The position numbers and the translations under genes were made by a program. 64,000 bases of DNA from Alectoria sarmentosa (Eukaryota; Ascomycota; Lecanoromycetes; Lecanorales; Parmeliaceae): NCBI GenBank assembly GCA_009733775.1, contig WOGZ01000015.1, positions 124,001 to 188,000 of the forward strand, written 5' to 3'. Positions within the stretch are counted from its first letter, which is position 1. Every line of letters begins with the position of its first letter. The notes below the pieces were generated by a model. The model had not been told where the DNA came from, made no database searches, and saw nothing but the letters and a program-made list of their open reading frames with translations. This document shows positions 23,981 to 34,365 of the stretch, in pieces.

Positions 23981-26900
23981 ATGTCGACGCCTCAGGATGA
24001 AAAAGCTCCCTCGCCGCCATCGCCTCCGCCCCTGCCCCCACAGCCATATGGATTCGCAGCGAATACCCTCGCACGCCTCGCACAGCCCTTCGGCTATGGC
24101 CCTCGATCCTCGACAGCCGTGGAACACCTACGAAGCGTGGGCTCCAGACCATCCCGGTTGAGTGGGCAGACGAGCACAAGGTGGGAAGCCCCGTCGCTGT
24201 TGCGTTCGTTGTTTCCACCCCCCAAGGTCCCCCAGGTCCCCCAAGGAAATCGAAAAGCTCCCGCTGACTATCCTCGTAGCCCAACATCCTCAGAAAGAAA
24301 TATCCAACACAAGACAGGCATTCCAATCGCCGCTCTCGACATCTCCCCCGATCGAACACATGCTGTCTTGGCTGGCCGGGACATCCTGAAGACCATCCAG
24401 GTCGAGGATTCCACCTGCGCCGAAGACTTCAACCTTCGAACGAATATAATCGCCTATGCAGCCACCCACGAGACCTCGGAAGGTGCAATATCTACGAGAC
24501 ACAGAGACCAATTGGCAGCGCAGGATGTGAAATGGTCCCATGGGAACTTCGGCACTACCATCGCCACAGCTGCTGCCAATGGCAATATCGTGGTCTATGA
24601 CATCAACCGACCAGGGGTAGAGGTTGCTCGTCTACACGAGCACAGTAGACAAGTGCATAGACTGGGCTTCAATCCGCATGCAGCCCAGCTTATGCTCTCT
24701 GGGAGCCAAGACTCGACTGTGCGTTTGTGGGATTTACGGAACCTGGCGGGAGAGAGAAGTGTAATGACTTGCCAGAGTCTGAACAAATTCTCAGGAAACA
24801 GTGATGGTATACGTGACTTGAGATGGTCCCCCACGAATGGCGTGGAATTTGCCATTGGGACTGACAATGGTACAATTCAGCGTTGGGACATCCGAAAGGA
24901 TAATGCTCCGCTTCTCAAAATAAACGCGCATGAAAAGAACTGCAACACAATCGACTGGCATCCGGATGGCAAGCACATTGCAAGTGGAGGAGCAGATAAA
25001 AATATAAAGGTTTGGGACTTTTCCTCATCAGATCGTAGAATGAGACACCTGTGGCAAATTCGTGCTCCCCAAGCTGTTGTCAACGCGCGTTGGAGGCCAG
25101 CTTGCTCATCTTCCGATAAAGAGGGTTCTGCACATTGGCAATGCACACAGATAGCGACATCTTATAACCAACAAGAGACAAAGATACATATCTGGGATTT
25201 CCGGCGGCCATATATACCCTTTCGTGAAGTTAATCGTTATGATACGCCTGCCAATGCACTTCTATGGAAATCGGAGGGCTTGCTTTGGTCTGTAGGATCA
25301 GCTGGCATGTTCACACAGACAAACATCCATTTTGCAACAAAGACATCTGAGAGACGAAGCCCAAATGCACTTGACATTGCTCCGAACGGCCGCATCCTAT
25401 TTTTTCTGCAGAAAAGGGAGCGAAGACGAACGTCAATAGAGGATATGCTTGAGGATTTAAACCAACAGAATCAGCAACAAAGCAGTACAAGTGAAAAGTC
25501 CACCAACAATCAAGGCACGACACATGGTAGCTCCGAAGAACCAAGTCTGTTAAGCTCGTCTTTCAAGAACCGGCAACGCAAGCACCAAGGCTCCCGGAGG
25601 TCAACAAAATCATTGGCAAGTACTCCCCCATCTGCGGGCTCTGGTGCACCGGTTCAGAGATTGGACATAAGCCTACACGAAAAGGAAATGTTTCACTCAG
25701 CCCAAGCAGCTGGAATTGGACGGATTGGAGGGCTCTCCTATTACGATGCTTTCGAGGTCTACGCGCGAGAGTATCAAAGTCCACCATCACCACCGACTGA
25801 AAATTCAGAATGCAACAGACACCACGAAATTGCTTATGCTCTACGCTCTAACGGAGAGGTTGCGGCACAGATGGGCGATTATCAACTTTCTGGAACCTGG
25901 GCAGTAATGGCAAAAGCAATGGAAGGTGAACTTGGCACGAGAGCAGAAGAGAACCGCCGGAAGCGTGTCAGTGCAGCATCGCTTTCCAATTCGATGAAAC
26001 GAGCGTCATTCCAGTCAAGTAACAATGATGGCCACACGAACGAAGACCAGGAGAGTCAGATATTGATGTCCACGGAAGGAAAGCTGCAAACGAGGAATAA
26101 GACCTCCACAGCTCTTGATGATGCTTCCAATATGACCACGCCTCTCGCCAGACCACAATCCGACTCCTTACCTGGGTCGAACATTTCTGCGAACATCGAG
26201 TCTCTTCATCTCTCTGATACTGTGTGGAGCAAGCGACCCCTGAGACCAGCCACGGGTGTATCACAGCTGGCGAAAATGACCAGCCCCAAATCTCCTGCTG
26301 TGGGGAAGGACACCGGCCAAGAGAGATTTGGAGGGGCAACAGCCCAGTACGAACATGAAAACGAGCGACCACCGAACACCTCCCAAATGTCTCCCAGGGC
26401 TGATTTTGGCGAAATTGACCGGAAAATGACGGAACGTCGCGCTGCCATGGAGAATTACAGGGCGATACCTCGTCCACTACTCAGACTCGATGATCCGTTT
26501 CAGTTGAACGGGCCGGGCTCAGGTGTCGCTAGCATTGATCGCCACGACTCAAACGAAAGCTTTCAGCTCTTTTCGGCTTCAACTGATAGTTCGAATCGTG
26601 CTCAATCGATCATGGGATCTTTCGAAAGCAATCCAAGATCTGAGAAAACCTCATCTACTCCCGAACGCTCGAACGCTCCCAACGACCGAAAAGATCAAGA
26701 TAGTACGAGTCACGAGGAAAGTGCGTTGGTGTTTGACGATGAAGCAAGCCTACGCTCTCCGGCATCTAGTCCAGCCTTACCAATTCCTGTCTCTCATCAC
26801 GAGCCTAAGAAACCACTCGAGCAGCATTGCTCGCCTGCCACACTAATGGCGGGCTACCGCCCTAGCAATACAGCCGCAGAGGTCCATCACGAGGACATGG

Positions 26901-27901
26901 ACTCCAATGGCTTTGCCAAGTGGGTCCTTGACCCTCTCACAGCACAGGAGCTGCCAAGTGAACCTGCTTACTACATCCTTTCGGATTTTGGCCGTCCCAA
27001 GCAGAGGTCGCCCAGTCTACATCCATGGACAGCAACAGCCATGTTCGAGGAATTCGTCGGTTACTACACCCTTAAGCTGCACGATGCACAACTTCCTGCT
27101 TATCTCGTCCTTCACGTTGCCCCATATCTAAACCATTCAATCCCTTTCGAACGCTGCAACCTGATCCTCCTACAATATCATGAACAGCTTATCACCCATC
27201 AGCTCTTCGTCGCAGCTGACGCGCTCCTCAGCCTCTGCGATCCCGACTATCCAGACGTCGTGGATAAGGGTCTCTACCACATCGCTCCAGGCGGGCCATG
27301 GTGTACTGTCTGCCAAAAGCCAAACAAAGGTAGAATACCGAATTATTGCGAGCGCTGCCAACAACATTGGGCTGAGTGTCCCATCTGCTATGGGACAGGT
27401 CTCGGATCGCCCAGGAGGTATTCGCAGGAATTCGTGGATTGGCACAATAGTCCATTGAACGAAACCCTGGATAAAGCGCAAGAGAAAGATGGCTTGTGGG
27501 GTTGGTGCCAGGAGTGCGGACACGGCGGGCATGAGGACTGTCTACGGGTCTGGTGGAGGGATCCAGCGAGTGAGGGTGCATGTCCAACTACAGGGTGCCC
27601 GTGTGATTGTGTGCCAGGAACGAGGAGAAATGAAATCGTCGACAAAAAGGAACGGAGTAGGAGGGCAGAGGGTGTGAGCAAAGATGAACGATCCGCAGCT
27701 GAGAGTGGAGCTGTTCGAGGGGTTAGAGCTATCGTTGGCGGGAGCTCTAGGGGTACGGGACCAGGGACAATGGGCTTGGGAGCTGCGGGGAGAAGTATGA
27801 GTGGTGGCAAGAAGGTCAGGATACTGGTTCCTGAGGAGGAAAAAAGGGCTGCTTCTGGGAGCCCTGGGGCCACTGGCAAGACGAGTGCTTCGGTGCCTTG
27901 A
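23981..27901 (+). CDS. SEA2: Sea2/WDR24 homologue, WD40-RING subunit of the SEA (GATOR2) complex
   Basis: Known family role: Sea2 (also called Rtc1 in fungi) is part of the vacuole-associated SEACAT/GATOR2 module that activates TORC1 in response to amino acids. The gene is one open frame. I start at the ATG at 23981 (MSTPQDEKAPSPPSPPP) since the open frame upstream lacks ATG; the product is 1,306 residues. After a Pro-rich leader, WD40 blades cover about residues 110-480 (LMLSGSQDSTVRLWDLR, FAIGTDNGTIQRWDIR, HIASGGADKNIKVWDFSS, KIHIWDFRRPYIPFREV). A long Ser-rich disordered middle follows. The C-terminal RING-like zinc domain spans about 1107-1210 (CTVCQKPNKG, YCERCQQHWAECPICYG, GWCQECGHGGHEDCLRVWW, CPTTGCPCDC). 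Length and domain order agree with fungal members. Confidence 0.92.
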   Translation: MSTPQDEKAPSPPSPPPLPPQPYGFAANTLARLAQPFGYGPRSSTAVEHLRSVGSRPSRLSGQTSTRWEAPSLLRSLFPPPKVPQVPQGNRKAPADYPRSPTSSERNIQHKTGIPIAALDISPDRTHAVLAGRDILKTIQVEDSTCAEDFNLRTNIIAYAATHETSEGAISTRHRDQLAAQDVKWSHGNFGTTIATAAANGNIVVYDINRPGVEVARLHEHSRQVHRLGFNPHAAQLMLSGSQDSTVRLWDLRNLAGERSVMTCQSLNKFSGNSDGIRDLRWSPTNGVEFAIGTDNGTIQRWDIRKDNAPLLKINAHEKNCNTIDWHPDGKHIASGGADKNIKVWDFSSSDRRMRHLWQIRAPQAVVNARWRPACSSSDKEGSAHWQCTQIATSYNQQETKIHIWDFRRPYIPFREVNRYDTPANALLWKSEGLLWSVGSAGMFTQTNIHFATKTSERRSPNALDIAPNGRILFFLQKRERRRTSIEDMLEDLNQQNQQQSSTSEKSTNNQGTTHGSSEEPSLLSSSFKNRQRKHQGSRRSTKSLASTPPSAGSGAPVQRLDISLHEKEMFHSAQAAGIGRIGGLSYYDAFEVYAREYQSPPSPPTENSECNRHHEIAYALRSNGEVAAQMGDYQLSGTWAVMAKAMEGELGTRAEENRRKRVSAASLSNSMKRASFQSSNNDGHTNEDQESQILMSTEGKLQTRNKTSTALDDASNMTTPLARPQSDSLPGSNISANIESLHLSDTVWSKRPLRPATGVSQLAKMTSPKSPAVGKDTGQERFGGATAQYEHENERPPNTSQMSPRADFGEIDRKMTERRAAMENYRAIPRPLLRLDDPFQLNGPGSGVASIDRHDSNESFQLFSASTDSSNRAQSIMGSFESNPRSEKTSSTPERSNAPNDRKDQDSTSHEESALVFDDEASLRSPASSPALPIPVSHHEPKKPLEQHCSPATLMAGYRPSNTAAEVHHEDMDSNGFAKWVLDPLTAQELPSEPAYYILSDFGRPKQRSPSLHPWTATAMFEEFVGYYTLKLHDAQLPAYLVLHVAPYLNHSIPFERCNLILLQYHEQLITHQLFVAADALLSLCDPDYPDVVDKGLYHIAPGGPWCTVCQKPNKGRIPNYCERCQQHWAECPICYGTGLGSPRRYSQEFVDWHNSPLNETLDKAQEKDGLWGWCQECGHGGHEDCLRVWWRDPASEGACPTTGCPCDCVPGTRRNEIVDKKERSRRAEGVSKDERSAAESGAVRGVRAIVGGSSRGTGPGTMGLGAAGRSMSGGKKVRILVPEEEKRAASGSPGATGKTSASVP

Positions 27902-28221
27902 TAGGTGCATAGGCGGGTTCTATGGGCGGGGAGATCTTTGACGAAGTAAGTGCATTGTTATGGCGTTCGATACCCAGGATAGATCGCAATGAGAGATTTG
28001 AAAGCATGGAATCGAGGATCCCGATTTCCTTCTCCATTCGTTGATGCTTACCGGCTCATAGCCTTCAGCACACGCCATCATCAACCATCTTGCTCTGCAA
28101 ATAGGAACAGCGTTATTCAAAAGGTCGGTTCACCCATTTTTTCTTTATAAAGCCATCACTATCATCTGCAAGAACCCCTACGTTAGGAATCACCCATGAT
28201 CACGTCCTCTTGCCTGATATC
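27902..28221. other. Intergenic after Sea2
   Basis: About 320 bp, nothing recognised. Confidence 0.3.
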
Positions 28222-28509
28222 CTATTGCCCGGTGTTCACTACAGCCTTGGGGATGTCTTTTCCAACAACTATGATTGCAATGGCTGTGTTTACATCTGCG
28301 AGGACAAACGGCAGCAGTTCTTGCCTGGGTGCTGATGGAACGAACGAAGAACCAGAGAGGAAGAAAGCCTCTGGCTCTTCGTTCCAAGGGAACAACAGTC
28401 GTACCGTTTTCTCAACCTGCCTTATACCCTTGCAGTCCGTTATAGAAAGGTATATCAATGCCAACTCGAATGGATTTCCATCAGCCCCATGCCAACACTG
28501 CAAATCCAA
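28222..28509 (-). CDS. Small hypothetical protein, doubtful
   Basis: A 95-codon frame from ATG at 28509 reads MDLQCWHGADGNPFELALIY, LSITDCKGIRQVEKTVRLLF, PWNEEPEAFFLSGSS, and ends LPFVLADVNTAIAIIVVGKD. The composition is protein-like and the C-terminal third is hydrophobic. No family is recognised and there is no independent support such as a splice chain. It could be an exon of a larger gene because a GTAGTG lies near its end. Confidence 0.3.
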   Translation of the reverse strand: MDLQCWHGADGNPFELALIYLSITDCKGIRQVEKTVRLLFPWNEEPEAFFLSGSSFVPSAPRQELLPFVLADVNTAIAIIVVGKDIPKAVVNTGQ

Positions 28510-28546
28510 TCTCGCTTGCTAGGACAATGGCCAGGCGCAGCTGCCC

Positions 28547-29529
28547 TCAGCTTCGCACTGAGACACCACCGGCCAGTCCGTACAACCGGCTTGAATGGCT
28601 AGATGACACCCGAGTCAGATACTGCACACGCGCCCCTTTTGAATCGAGGATACCGGAAAAAATTTGACAAGAAGCCCACTCACATGCAGCATAAAGCGCG
28701 AAACTGTTCGCATTCACCAAACTCGCCGTCGCGTTCAGCTCAATCGCATCCTGCACGTTAATCACCTCCTCCACCACACTGTTGCCGTAATCCAGCGACT
28801 CCGGCACATAGACGTGCGCCAGCATATTCACCACGGTGCCGTACATGCTCCGGATCAGCGCCTCGTCGTTCGGTCTCGCTGCGTTGGCCACCACGGTCGG
28901 GCAACTCGCTGCCGTGAGGCCGGCCGGCAGCGTCCAGAAGGAGGGGCAGATCATGATGAGCTCCGTCGCGCCCCACGTCAGCAGGGGGGCGTATCTCGTC
29001 CCCGTGTTGCGGGCGAGGCATTCGGCGTACAGGTGCGCCGTGAAGCTGTGTCGCCTTGCTCCATGCAGGCGAAGCTGGGGGAGGCGGTCAGCGATCCGAG
29101 GCGCATGGCTCGGTCGGCGGAGACGGGGACGGGGTCGCCGGCGGACATCTTTTGGAACACGGTCGCGACGGCCGCGCGGTTGGCGTTGGATTTGAACAAG
29201 GCGGTGAAGCCGTGGCGGGATGCGCTGCCTTTTTTGGCGTCCTGGATCGCCTTTTGGAGATTCTGCCAGACTAGAGGGAGAAGGGCTTGGAGCTTGGTGG
29301 CTTTGGAGTTGGGCTGGCCGGCGCCGCAGAGGAGGATTTGGTACTTGCCGCTCGTGGTTGCGTCGTCGGTCCCGTAGTTTTGGAGGAGGAGGCGGCGCGA
29401 GGCTGTGGTGTTGGGTGCGAGGAGGAGGGGGAGGGAGGCGTTTGTGGGGTTTGCGCTCATGGCATCCTGCGCAAAGGCTGCGTGGGATATGGTTAGGATG
29501 AGCCACCAGCTCGAGAAGGGGAAAAGCAT
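28547..29529 (-). CDS. Secreted zincin-like protein lacking HExxH, possible frameshift
   Basis: Start at 29529 gives a signal peptide (MLFPFSSWWLILTISHAAFA). The first frame reaches LTASPSFACMEQG; the rest of the family pattern (HLYAECLARN, ELIMICPSFWTLPAGLTAAS, CPTVVANAA, NVQDAIELNATASLVNANSF ALYAA) continues in the next frame, the change falling near 29045-29055. No GT...AG pair fits there, so a 1-bp deletion or a sequence error is likelier than an intron. A GTGAGT...AAAAG intron is probable near 28690-28636. Related fungal secreted proteins adopt a metzincin-like fold and many carry HExxH where this one has NMLAHVY, so zinc catalysis is unlikely. The assignment to that fold class is by motif memory only. 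Confidence 0.5.
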
Positions 29530-29909
29530 TGTGATGATGATGATGGAGAACAGTTGGGATCGAAGGAATGCACCTACACAAACGCGGTAGAATCGAGGGC
29601 CAGCGGGTTAGTATGTGGTCGGCTGTCGCCAGTCGGATGCGTTCAGACAGACAGACACGGGAAGGTAGGAGTGAGTTTCAAGGAAGTCGAGCGCGAAGAA
29701 GGAAGCATAAACGAATGAAACGAAACGAGATGGGATAGCTGGGGCACAGATGCTCTAGGTCTCAATTGCTCGATGCTGCGCACGTTGAATAAGGTATCTA
29801 ATCAACTCATCTCCACCGCAAGAGTATACAAAAAGGTTTCCACTCTCGAAAGGGTATTCATCGCACGGACGCCATCAGCACCAGCTTGTTGTGGGAGGAA
29901 GAAGTCGCT

Positions 29910-30655
29910 TCACTTCTTAGCAGTAGTCTTGGCCTTCTTCGCCGGCGCCTTCTTCTTCTCCTTCTTCTCTTCCTCTTCCTCCGCTTCCACCTCCTCCTCC
30001 TCATCCTCCTCCGGCGCGCTACGCTTGGTGCCGGCGCTGGCAGCAACGCGAGAGCTCTTTCTTGTTCCCTCCGCAGGTGGCTTCTTCTCTTTCTTGGGAG
30101 CTTTGGCCTTTGGCTCAGCTTTCTTGGTACCAGTCGCTTTCTTGCCACTGTTGGCCTTTGGCTTCTCTTTCTCCTTCTCCTCGGGTTTCTCGTCGCCGTT
30201 CTCCTTCACTTCGGCTTCTTTCTTCGCGTCGGATTTGGGGGTAGGAGCGCCTTTGGTTGGCTCGTTCTTGGATCCTGCTTCATTTTCGTAGCCGCCGCCG
30301 CGCTTTTCGTACTCTTCGGAGATCTTGCCAGACTGTGTGTTTGTGGACGCGTCAGTTGCTTAGACTCTAATAGATGCTGTACTGCATGAATAGGAGACAA
30401 GAGCACAGGGTAGTACGCGATGTAGCGGCGCAGAATACAGCTTGGGAGCGTGGACTGACCTTCCATGCAGCCATCTGGCCCTTTCCACTACCATCTTTAT
30501 TTGGCATCTGCTTTACATCTAGAGAAAAGAGCGCGTTAGCTCAGGAGGAGATTGTGACACTAAACATCTGGGCGCATAGTAGGGTATATCAACATACCTT
30601 CCTTGGCCTCCTCACGAAGCTTGGAGTCTGTAGGCTTTCCCTTTGATGATACCAT
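29910..30655 (-). CDS. Conserved lysine-rich fungal protein, probably nuclear
   Basis: Three exons: 30655-30598 (MVSSKGKPTDSKLREEAKE), 30518-30460 (VKQMPNKDGSGKGQMAAWK) and 30332-29910 (SGKISEEYEKRGGGYENEAG onward), with introns GTATGT...TCTAG and GTCAGT...CACAG. The 179-residue product has a conserved N-terminal 60 residues (KQMPNKDGSGKGQMAAWK then SEEYEKRGGGYEN) and a C-terminal low-complexity region of Lys, Glu, Ala and Pro (KKAEPKAKAPKKEKKPP, EEDEEEEVEAEEEEEKK, APAKKAKTTAKK). The basic clusters would serve as nuclear localisation signals. The conserved head recurs in ascomycete hypotheticals I have seen, but I know no function. Confidence 0.85.
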
Positions 30656-31053
30656 GGCGCCCGACTTGGATTGATTGCTGGAAGATCTTCTAGGGAGGGT
30701 TCAAGAATTGTTGTGAGGTTATTAAAGGCGCGTCGCAGTGAGATGCATGACGACGGCCGCCAAGGTAGATCTCTTGCTGGAACCGCGCTAGTAAACGAGT
30801 CCATAGAGGGTAAGAGCCGGAGTTTTTCCATGAGACACTGCAACCACCTGTTCCGACTACTCGATGGTGTGGATAGCACTAATGCAGGGAATGGAAAGAT
30901 GCTGAGGTCTCTCCAACACAGGAACTTCCTTCTTGTTAACCGAATACGAGTATCCGCGAAAATATTTAACTGCTGAAAGTCGATTTTCTGGGGGCGGAGA
31001 AAGCTCCGTCGGCATTTCTTGATAACCAAAGGCGTGTCCAGTGATAAATTTGC
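30656..31053. other. Intergenic, promoter of the lysine-rich gene
   Basis: 400 bp between two minus-strand genes; nothing recognised. Confidence 0.3.
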
Positions 31054-31833
31054 TCATTTCAAACTCCTGACTCTCTCCATTTCCGGACCCTCGATGCTGA
31101 TGATCTCGATCCCAGCCTTTTCCAACTCCTCTGTGGCTAAACCCCAGCCTTTCTCGCCAGCATCCACACTTCTCGTGGCTTCTTGGAGCACGTAGACCTC
31201 GAATCCCTCTTTCTTTGCATCAAGAGCCGTACATTTGACACAATAGTCTCCTGCCAAGCCCACGGTGAAGACAGATGTTATTCCAGCGCGGTGAAGCAAT
31301 CCGGCAAGATCTTGCGAGGCTGCCTCGGAAGATTTGCTTCCGAAGACATCCGCAAAGCCAGAGAACATCTCCAACCTGCTGTCTTTTCCCTTCTCAATTA
31401 CTTCATCCAATTTTGATTCGTCTATCTCTGGTATGATCTCGGCTCCCTTTGTACCTTGGATGCAGTGGGCCGGCCAAAGGGGTATCTCGCGAGATTGGGT
31501 CTTGTCTGAGGGATTGTCGATCCTGACAACGGACTCGAAGGCTTTGTTGTTCGGTGGAGAATGTGATGTTGCGAAGGAGACATGATCTTGAGGATGCGCA
31601 TCCTTCGTCGCTATCTTCAGGACGAACGGCAGAGAGAGGAGGCTGTTGATGGTCGGTGCTATATCCCGTCCCCCTTCCACTCTTAACGATCCACTCTACT
31701 ATATGATCAGCTTCTGCTCAACATCATCAAGCTTCTTCATGAAGGGTACACCCACAGGCGGGCAAAAGTCTTCTTGCATGTCCACCACCAGCAGAGCTGG
31801 CTTGAAGGACTCTCTGGATGTCGCCGCTGGCAT
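31054..31833 (-). CDS. PNC1: Nicotinamidase (isochorismatase fold)
   Basis: Hydrolyses nicotinamide to nicotinate in NAD+ salvage, also relieving sirtuin inhibition. Exon 1 (31833-31756) reads MPAATSRESFKPALLVVDMQ and EDFCPP; a phase-0 intron (GTGGGT...TAGTAG) joins exon 2 (31695-31054), beginning SGSLRVEGGRDIAP. The product is 239 residues, the usual size. Catalytic residues are in place: Asp of VVDMQEDF, Lys in VIEKGKDSRLEMFSGF, and the nucleophile Cys in VGLAGDYCVKCTALDA. Metal ligands are suggested by KDAHPQDHVSF and the PLWPAHCIQGTKGAE segment. The splice is supported because the exon 1 motif and the FCPP-GSL-VEGG continuation otherwise fall out of frame. Confidence 0.95.
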
Positions 31834-32249
31834 CTTCTTCAAGGCTTCAAGACGTACGGCCGCTATCTGCTATCCGCTTTCCGTACTGTCGTTTGTTGCG
31901 GATCCTGCGCGCTCAATGAAGGAAGCTCGACGCCCACCTCCGCTGTCAGCTGTGGGATGGATAATCTTCGGTTAAATTCCGCCTGGAGTATTTGTGAGTC
32001 TTCAGTTACAGCGGAGGGAATCCTTTGAGTCTTCAGAACCAGCTCGAAGGACAAAGGTTCTTGTCTATAGAATATCCTACTTGGACTACTGGCACGCATG
32101 GGTCGTCGAGAAGGTTAATCTGATATCCTCGAACACATAAGTTGGCAAACGTCACTTTCTCTGCTAGCTCGGCTATATAATGTTGCCATGAGTTTCATTT
32201 GGAAAGGGAATCTAAGTCTCGTGCTACGCATTTTTATACAATACCGGTT
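31834..32249. other. Intergenic, promoter of nicotinamidase
   Basis: About 415 bp; a minus-strand frame at 31863-32099 has no recognisable content. Confidence 0.3.
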
Positions 32250-33245
32250 CTATACAGCTTTTGCGGCCGCAAGCGCAAGCCTCTTGGGCGCCGCTACAGA
32301 GAACCTTGGCTCTCCGGCCGCCCTCCAAAGCACAAACTCTTCCCCCCGCTTCTCTTCTGAGTGCACGATTGGCACCTCGCCAGCTATAATGTCCTGGAAA
32401 AGCTGCCGCACAAGTAGTAAGATATCCACGCCGTCCACAGAGGAAGTAATATGGCCGCAGCCAATCCTTACTGGAGCTTTGTCTGGCTCCTCATTTCTCT
32501 CTTCCACGAACCGGAGTAGCTTCTCCAAAGACTGCATGTAGGAGACCCAATTTCCTTCTTTAGGGAAGATGATGGGCTGTTCATACGCGTTGTGATTCGC
32601 TACTCGCTCATAGAACGAGTCTCCAACATAGAGATGGCGCTCGTGCTCGTCGTACCATGCCAGCTCATCTGGTGTGTGGCCCGGAGTATGGAGGATCTGC
32701 AGATGGAGCAGTGTTCCGTCGAACGAGAGCTTCTCGAGATCGTCCGCCCAATATGAAACAGTGTACTCAGGAGTGGGGACGTCAATGAATTTACATAAGG
32801 AATGCTCCGGAAGATTCTCTTGAATGAAAGATTTATCATACGAGGAAGCAAGGATACGTGTAGAAGGTGTCTGAAAGTGTGTGAGACCAAGAATATGGTC
32901 GTAGTGACAATGTGTACAGATGATGAGATATCCTCTTTCAGCCTCAAGAGGATTTAATGGTTTCCCATGATTGGCCGCGGCCGGATAAGTCTCGATGTAG
33001 TCTTTCAAATTGCAATAGAATTCTCGATCCTTGTCACCACCTCCACAGCCTGTATCGGCTATCACGACGAGGCGAGGGTCATGATATATCTTAACATAGA
33101 TGAAGGGATGCTCTCCATACTTGTCATTCTCTTGGATCACAAAGGTGGTAGCGTTCAAGCGAGAGCAAGTGAAGTATTGGGAGCGACTCGAAATGCCCGC
33201 CATGTAGACATGTATTTCCAAAGACTGAAGTGGAGGCGGTATCAT
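32250..33245 (-). CDS. Metallo-beta-lactamase-fold hydrolase
   Basis: A binuclear-metal hydrolase of unknown substrate. The open frame continues upstream to 33356 but I start at 33245 (MIPPPLQSLEIHVYMAGISS), which gives 331 residues and drops an unlikely leader. Metal-binding motifs are complete: THCHYDHILGL (the HxHxDH signature), HTPGHTPDELAW, YVGDSFYER with the bridging Asp, and GCGHI near the C-terminus; the first strand has VVIADTGCGGGDKD. The lack of a signal peptide suggests a cytosolic enzyme. The subgroup cannot be set: glyoxalase II and lactonase-like families share these motifs. Confidence 0.9.
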   Translation of the reverse strand: MIPPPLQSLEIHVYMAGISSRSQYFTCSRLNATTFVIQENDKYGEHPFIYVKIYHDPRLVVIADTGCGGGDKDREFYCNLKDYIETYPAAANHGKPLNPLEAERGYLIICTHCHYDHILGLTHFQTPSTRILASSYDKSFIQENLPEHSLCKFIDVPTPEYTVSYWADDLEKLSFDGTLLHLQILHTPGHTPDELAWYDEHERHLYVGDSFYERVANHNAYEQPIIFPKEGNWVSYMQSLEKLLRFVEERNEEPDKAPVRIGCGHITSSVDGVDILLLVRQLFQDIIAGEVPIVHSEEKRGEEFVLWRAAGEPRFSVAAPKRLALAAAKAV

Positions 33246-34365
33246 CAAAAGACCTAGTCTCGAGTTACTGTAAGAGATTAACAGAGACCAATCATCTGCT
33301 TGGAAGAGCTCTGGTCGGGGAAGAATGAAGAAAGTGGAATCAATCGCGATTGTCATGGAGAGGTGAGTGGTAGGCTGGTACAGTAGCGCTGTCGTGCACA
33401 GTTTTTAAACACGGGGAAGCGCCAAGAGATTTTGAAACAGCTGCCCTAGTGGTAAATCTGAAACCTCACGCGATTCCATGTCATTACTGGATCTCAAGCC
33501 TCGAGAGCTTCTCAAGCTATCCAAGGTACTATTGAAAACAATGGCCACCTTCTTCCGTGCCAGCTTCCTCAGATCTGATGCAGGACAATGAAACAATAAG
33601 AACAATGACAACAACAATAATAGCTATGCTCCTGGTCCTGGAACAATGCTGTCTAGAAGCTTGTCGCCATGTTTATGGCTTCGAGTACGCGCCTCGCCCA
33701 ATCGATGCAATGCAGTCAGTCTCCTTCACCAAGTTACAGCTAAACATACATACCTTTGTTCTGGCCTTCCTCTTCCAATGGCCGCCACCAGTCCTTTCCA
33801 AAGGTTTCAAAAGTCCCTCGTAAACCATCTCTAGTCTGATGGTGCTCCATAGTTACAGTCACCATTGGCTATCATCGGTCATGTCAAGGCAGGATACTAT
33901 TTCGCCTCTCCACACCCGTGAATAGATGCGGCTCTGCAATATTGCCATGTTCATGCCCTGTTGTGATATGGAAGTCATGATTCCCTCTTTGATTCTTCAA
34001 CCATTTTCTTTGTCCTCCTCGACCTTCAAGAGACCTCCAATGTGCCATGAATGCTGTGACTGCTTTTGAATTTGGTGAACAATAGGCACGCAACTTTCAA
34101 TAATGAGCTTCACTTCACGACAATGATTTCCATTCTTTGACATTCTTTTCAGCACGTTGACCGTGCCTACTATCCATATTTAATCCATTTCTTCCACTGT
34201 CACTTCTTTCTTCATCAAGATCTTTCTCAACCTTTCAGCACACCCTCTTCCACCAAAACTCAACACCCCAGCATCCTACAATCTCACGTCCTTCAACCTC
34301 ACACCGGCCGTGCTTCAGATCTCAAACCAACAGCCTCAGTCCAAAGCGCGCACTCACACATCAGA
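33246..34365. other. 1.1 kb divergent intergenic region
   Basis: Lies between two genes pointing away from each other, so it contains both promoters. The 200 bp before 34366 are C/T-rich (CTTTCAGCACACCCTCTTCC-like), a usual look for a fungal 5' leader. Short frames at 33405-33617 (-) and 33557-33823 (+) are not supported. Confidence 0.4.

Noticed and set aside
29773..30389. Plus-strand hydrophobic frames (FFFSFFSSSSSAS, LLLLLLFLFL)
   Set aside because: They are the complement of the Lys/Glu-rich exon of the minus-strand conserved gene, not membrane proteins.
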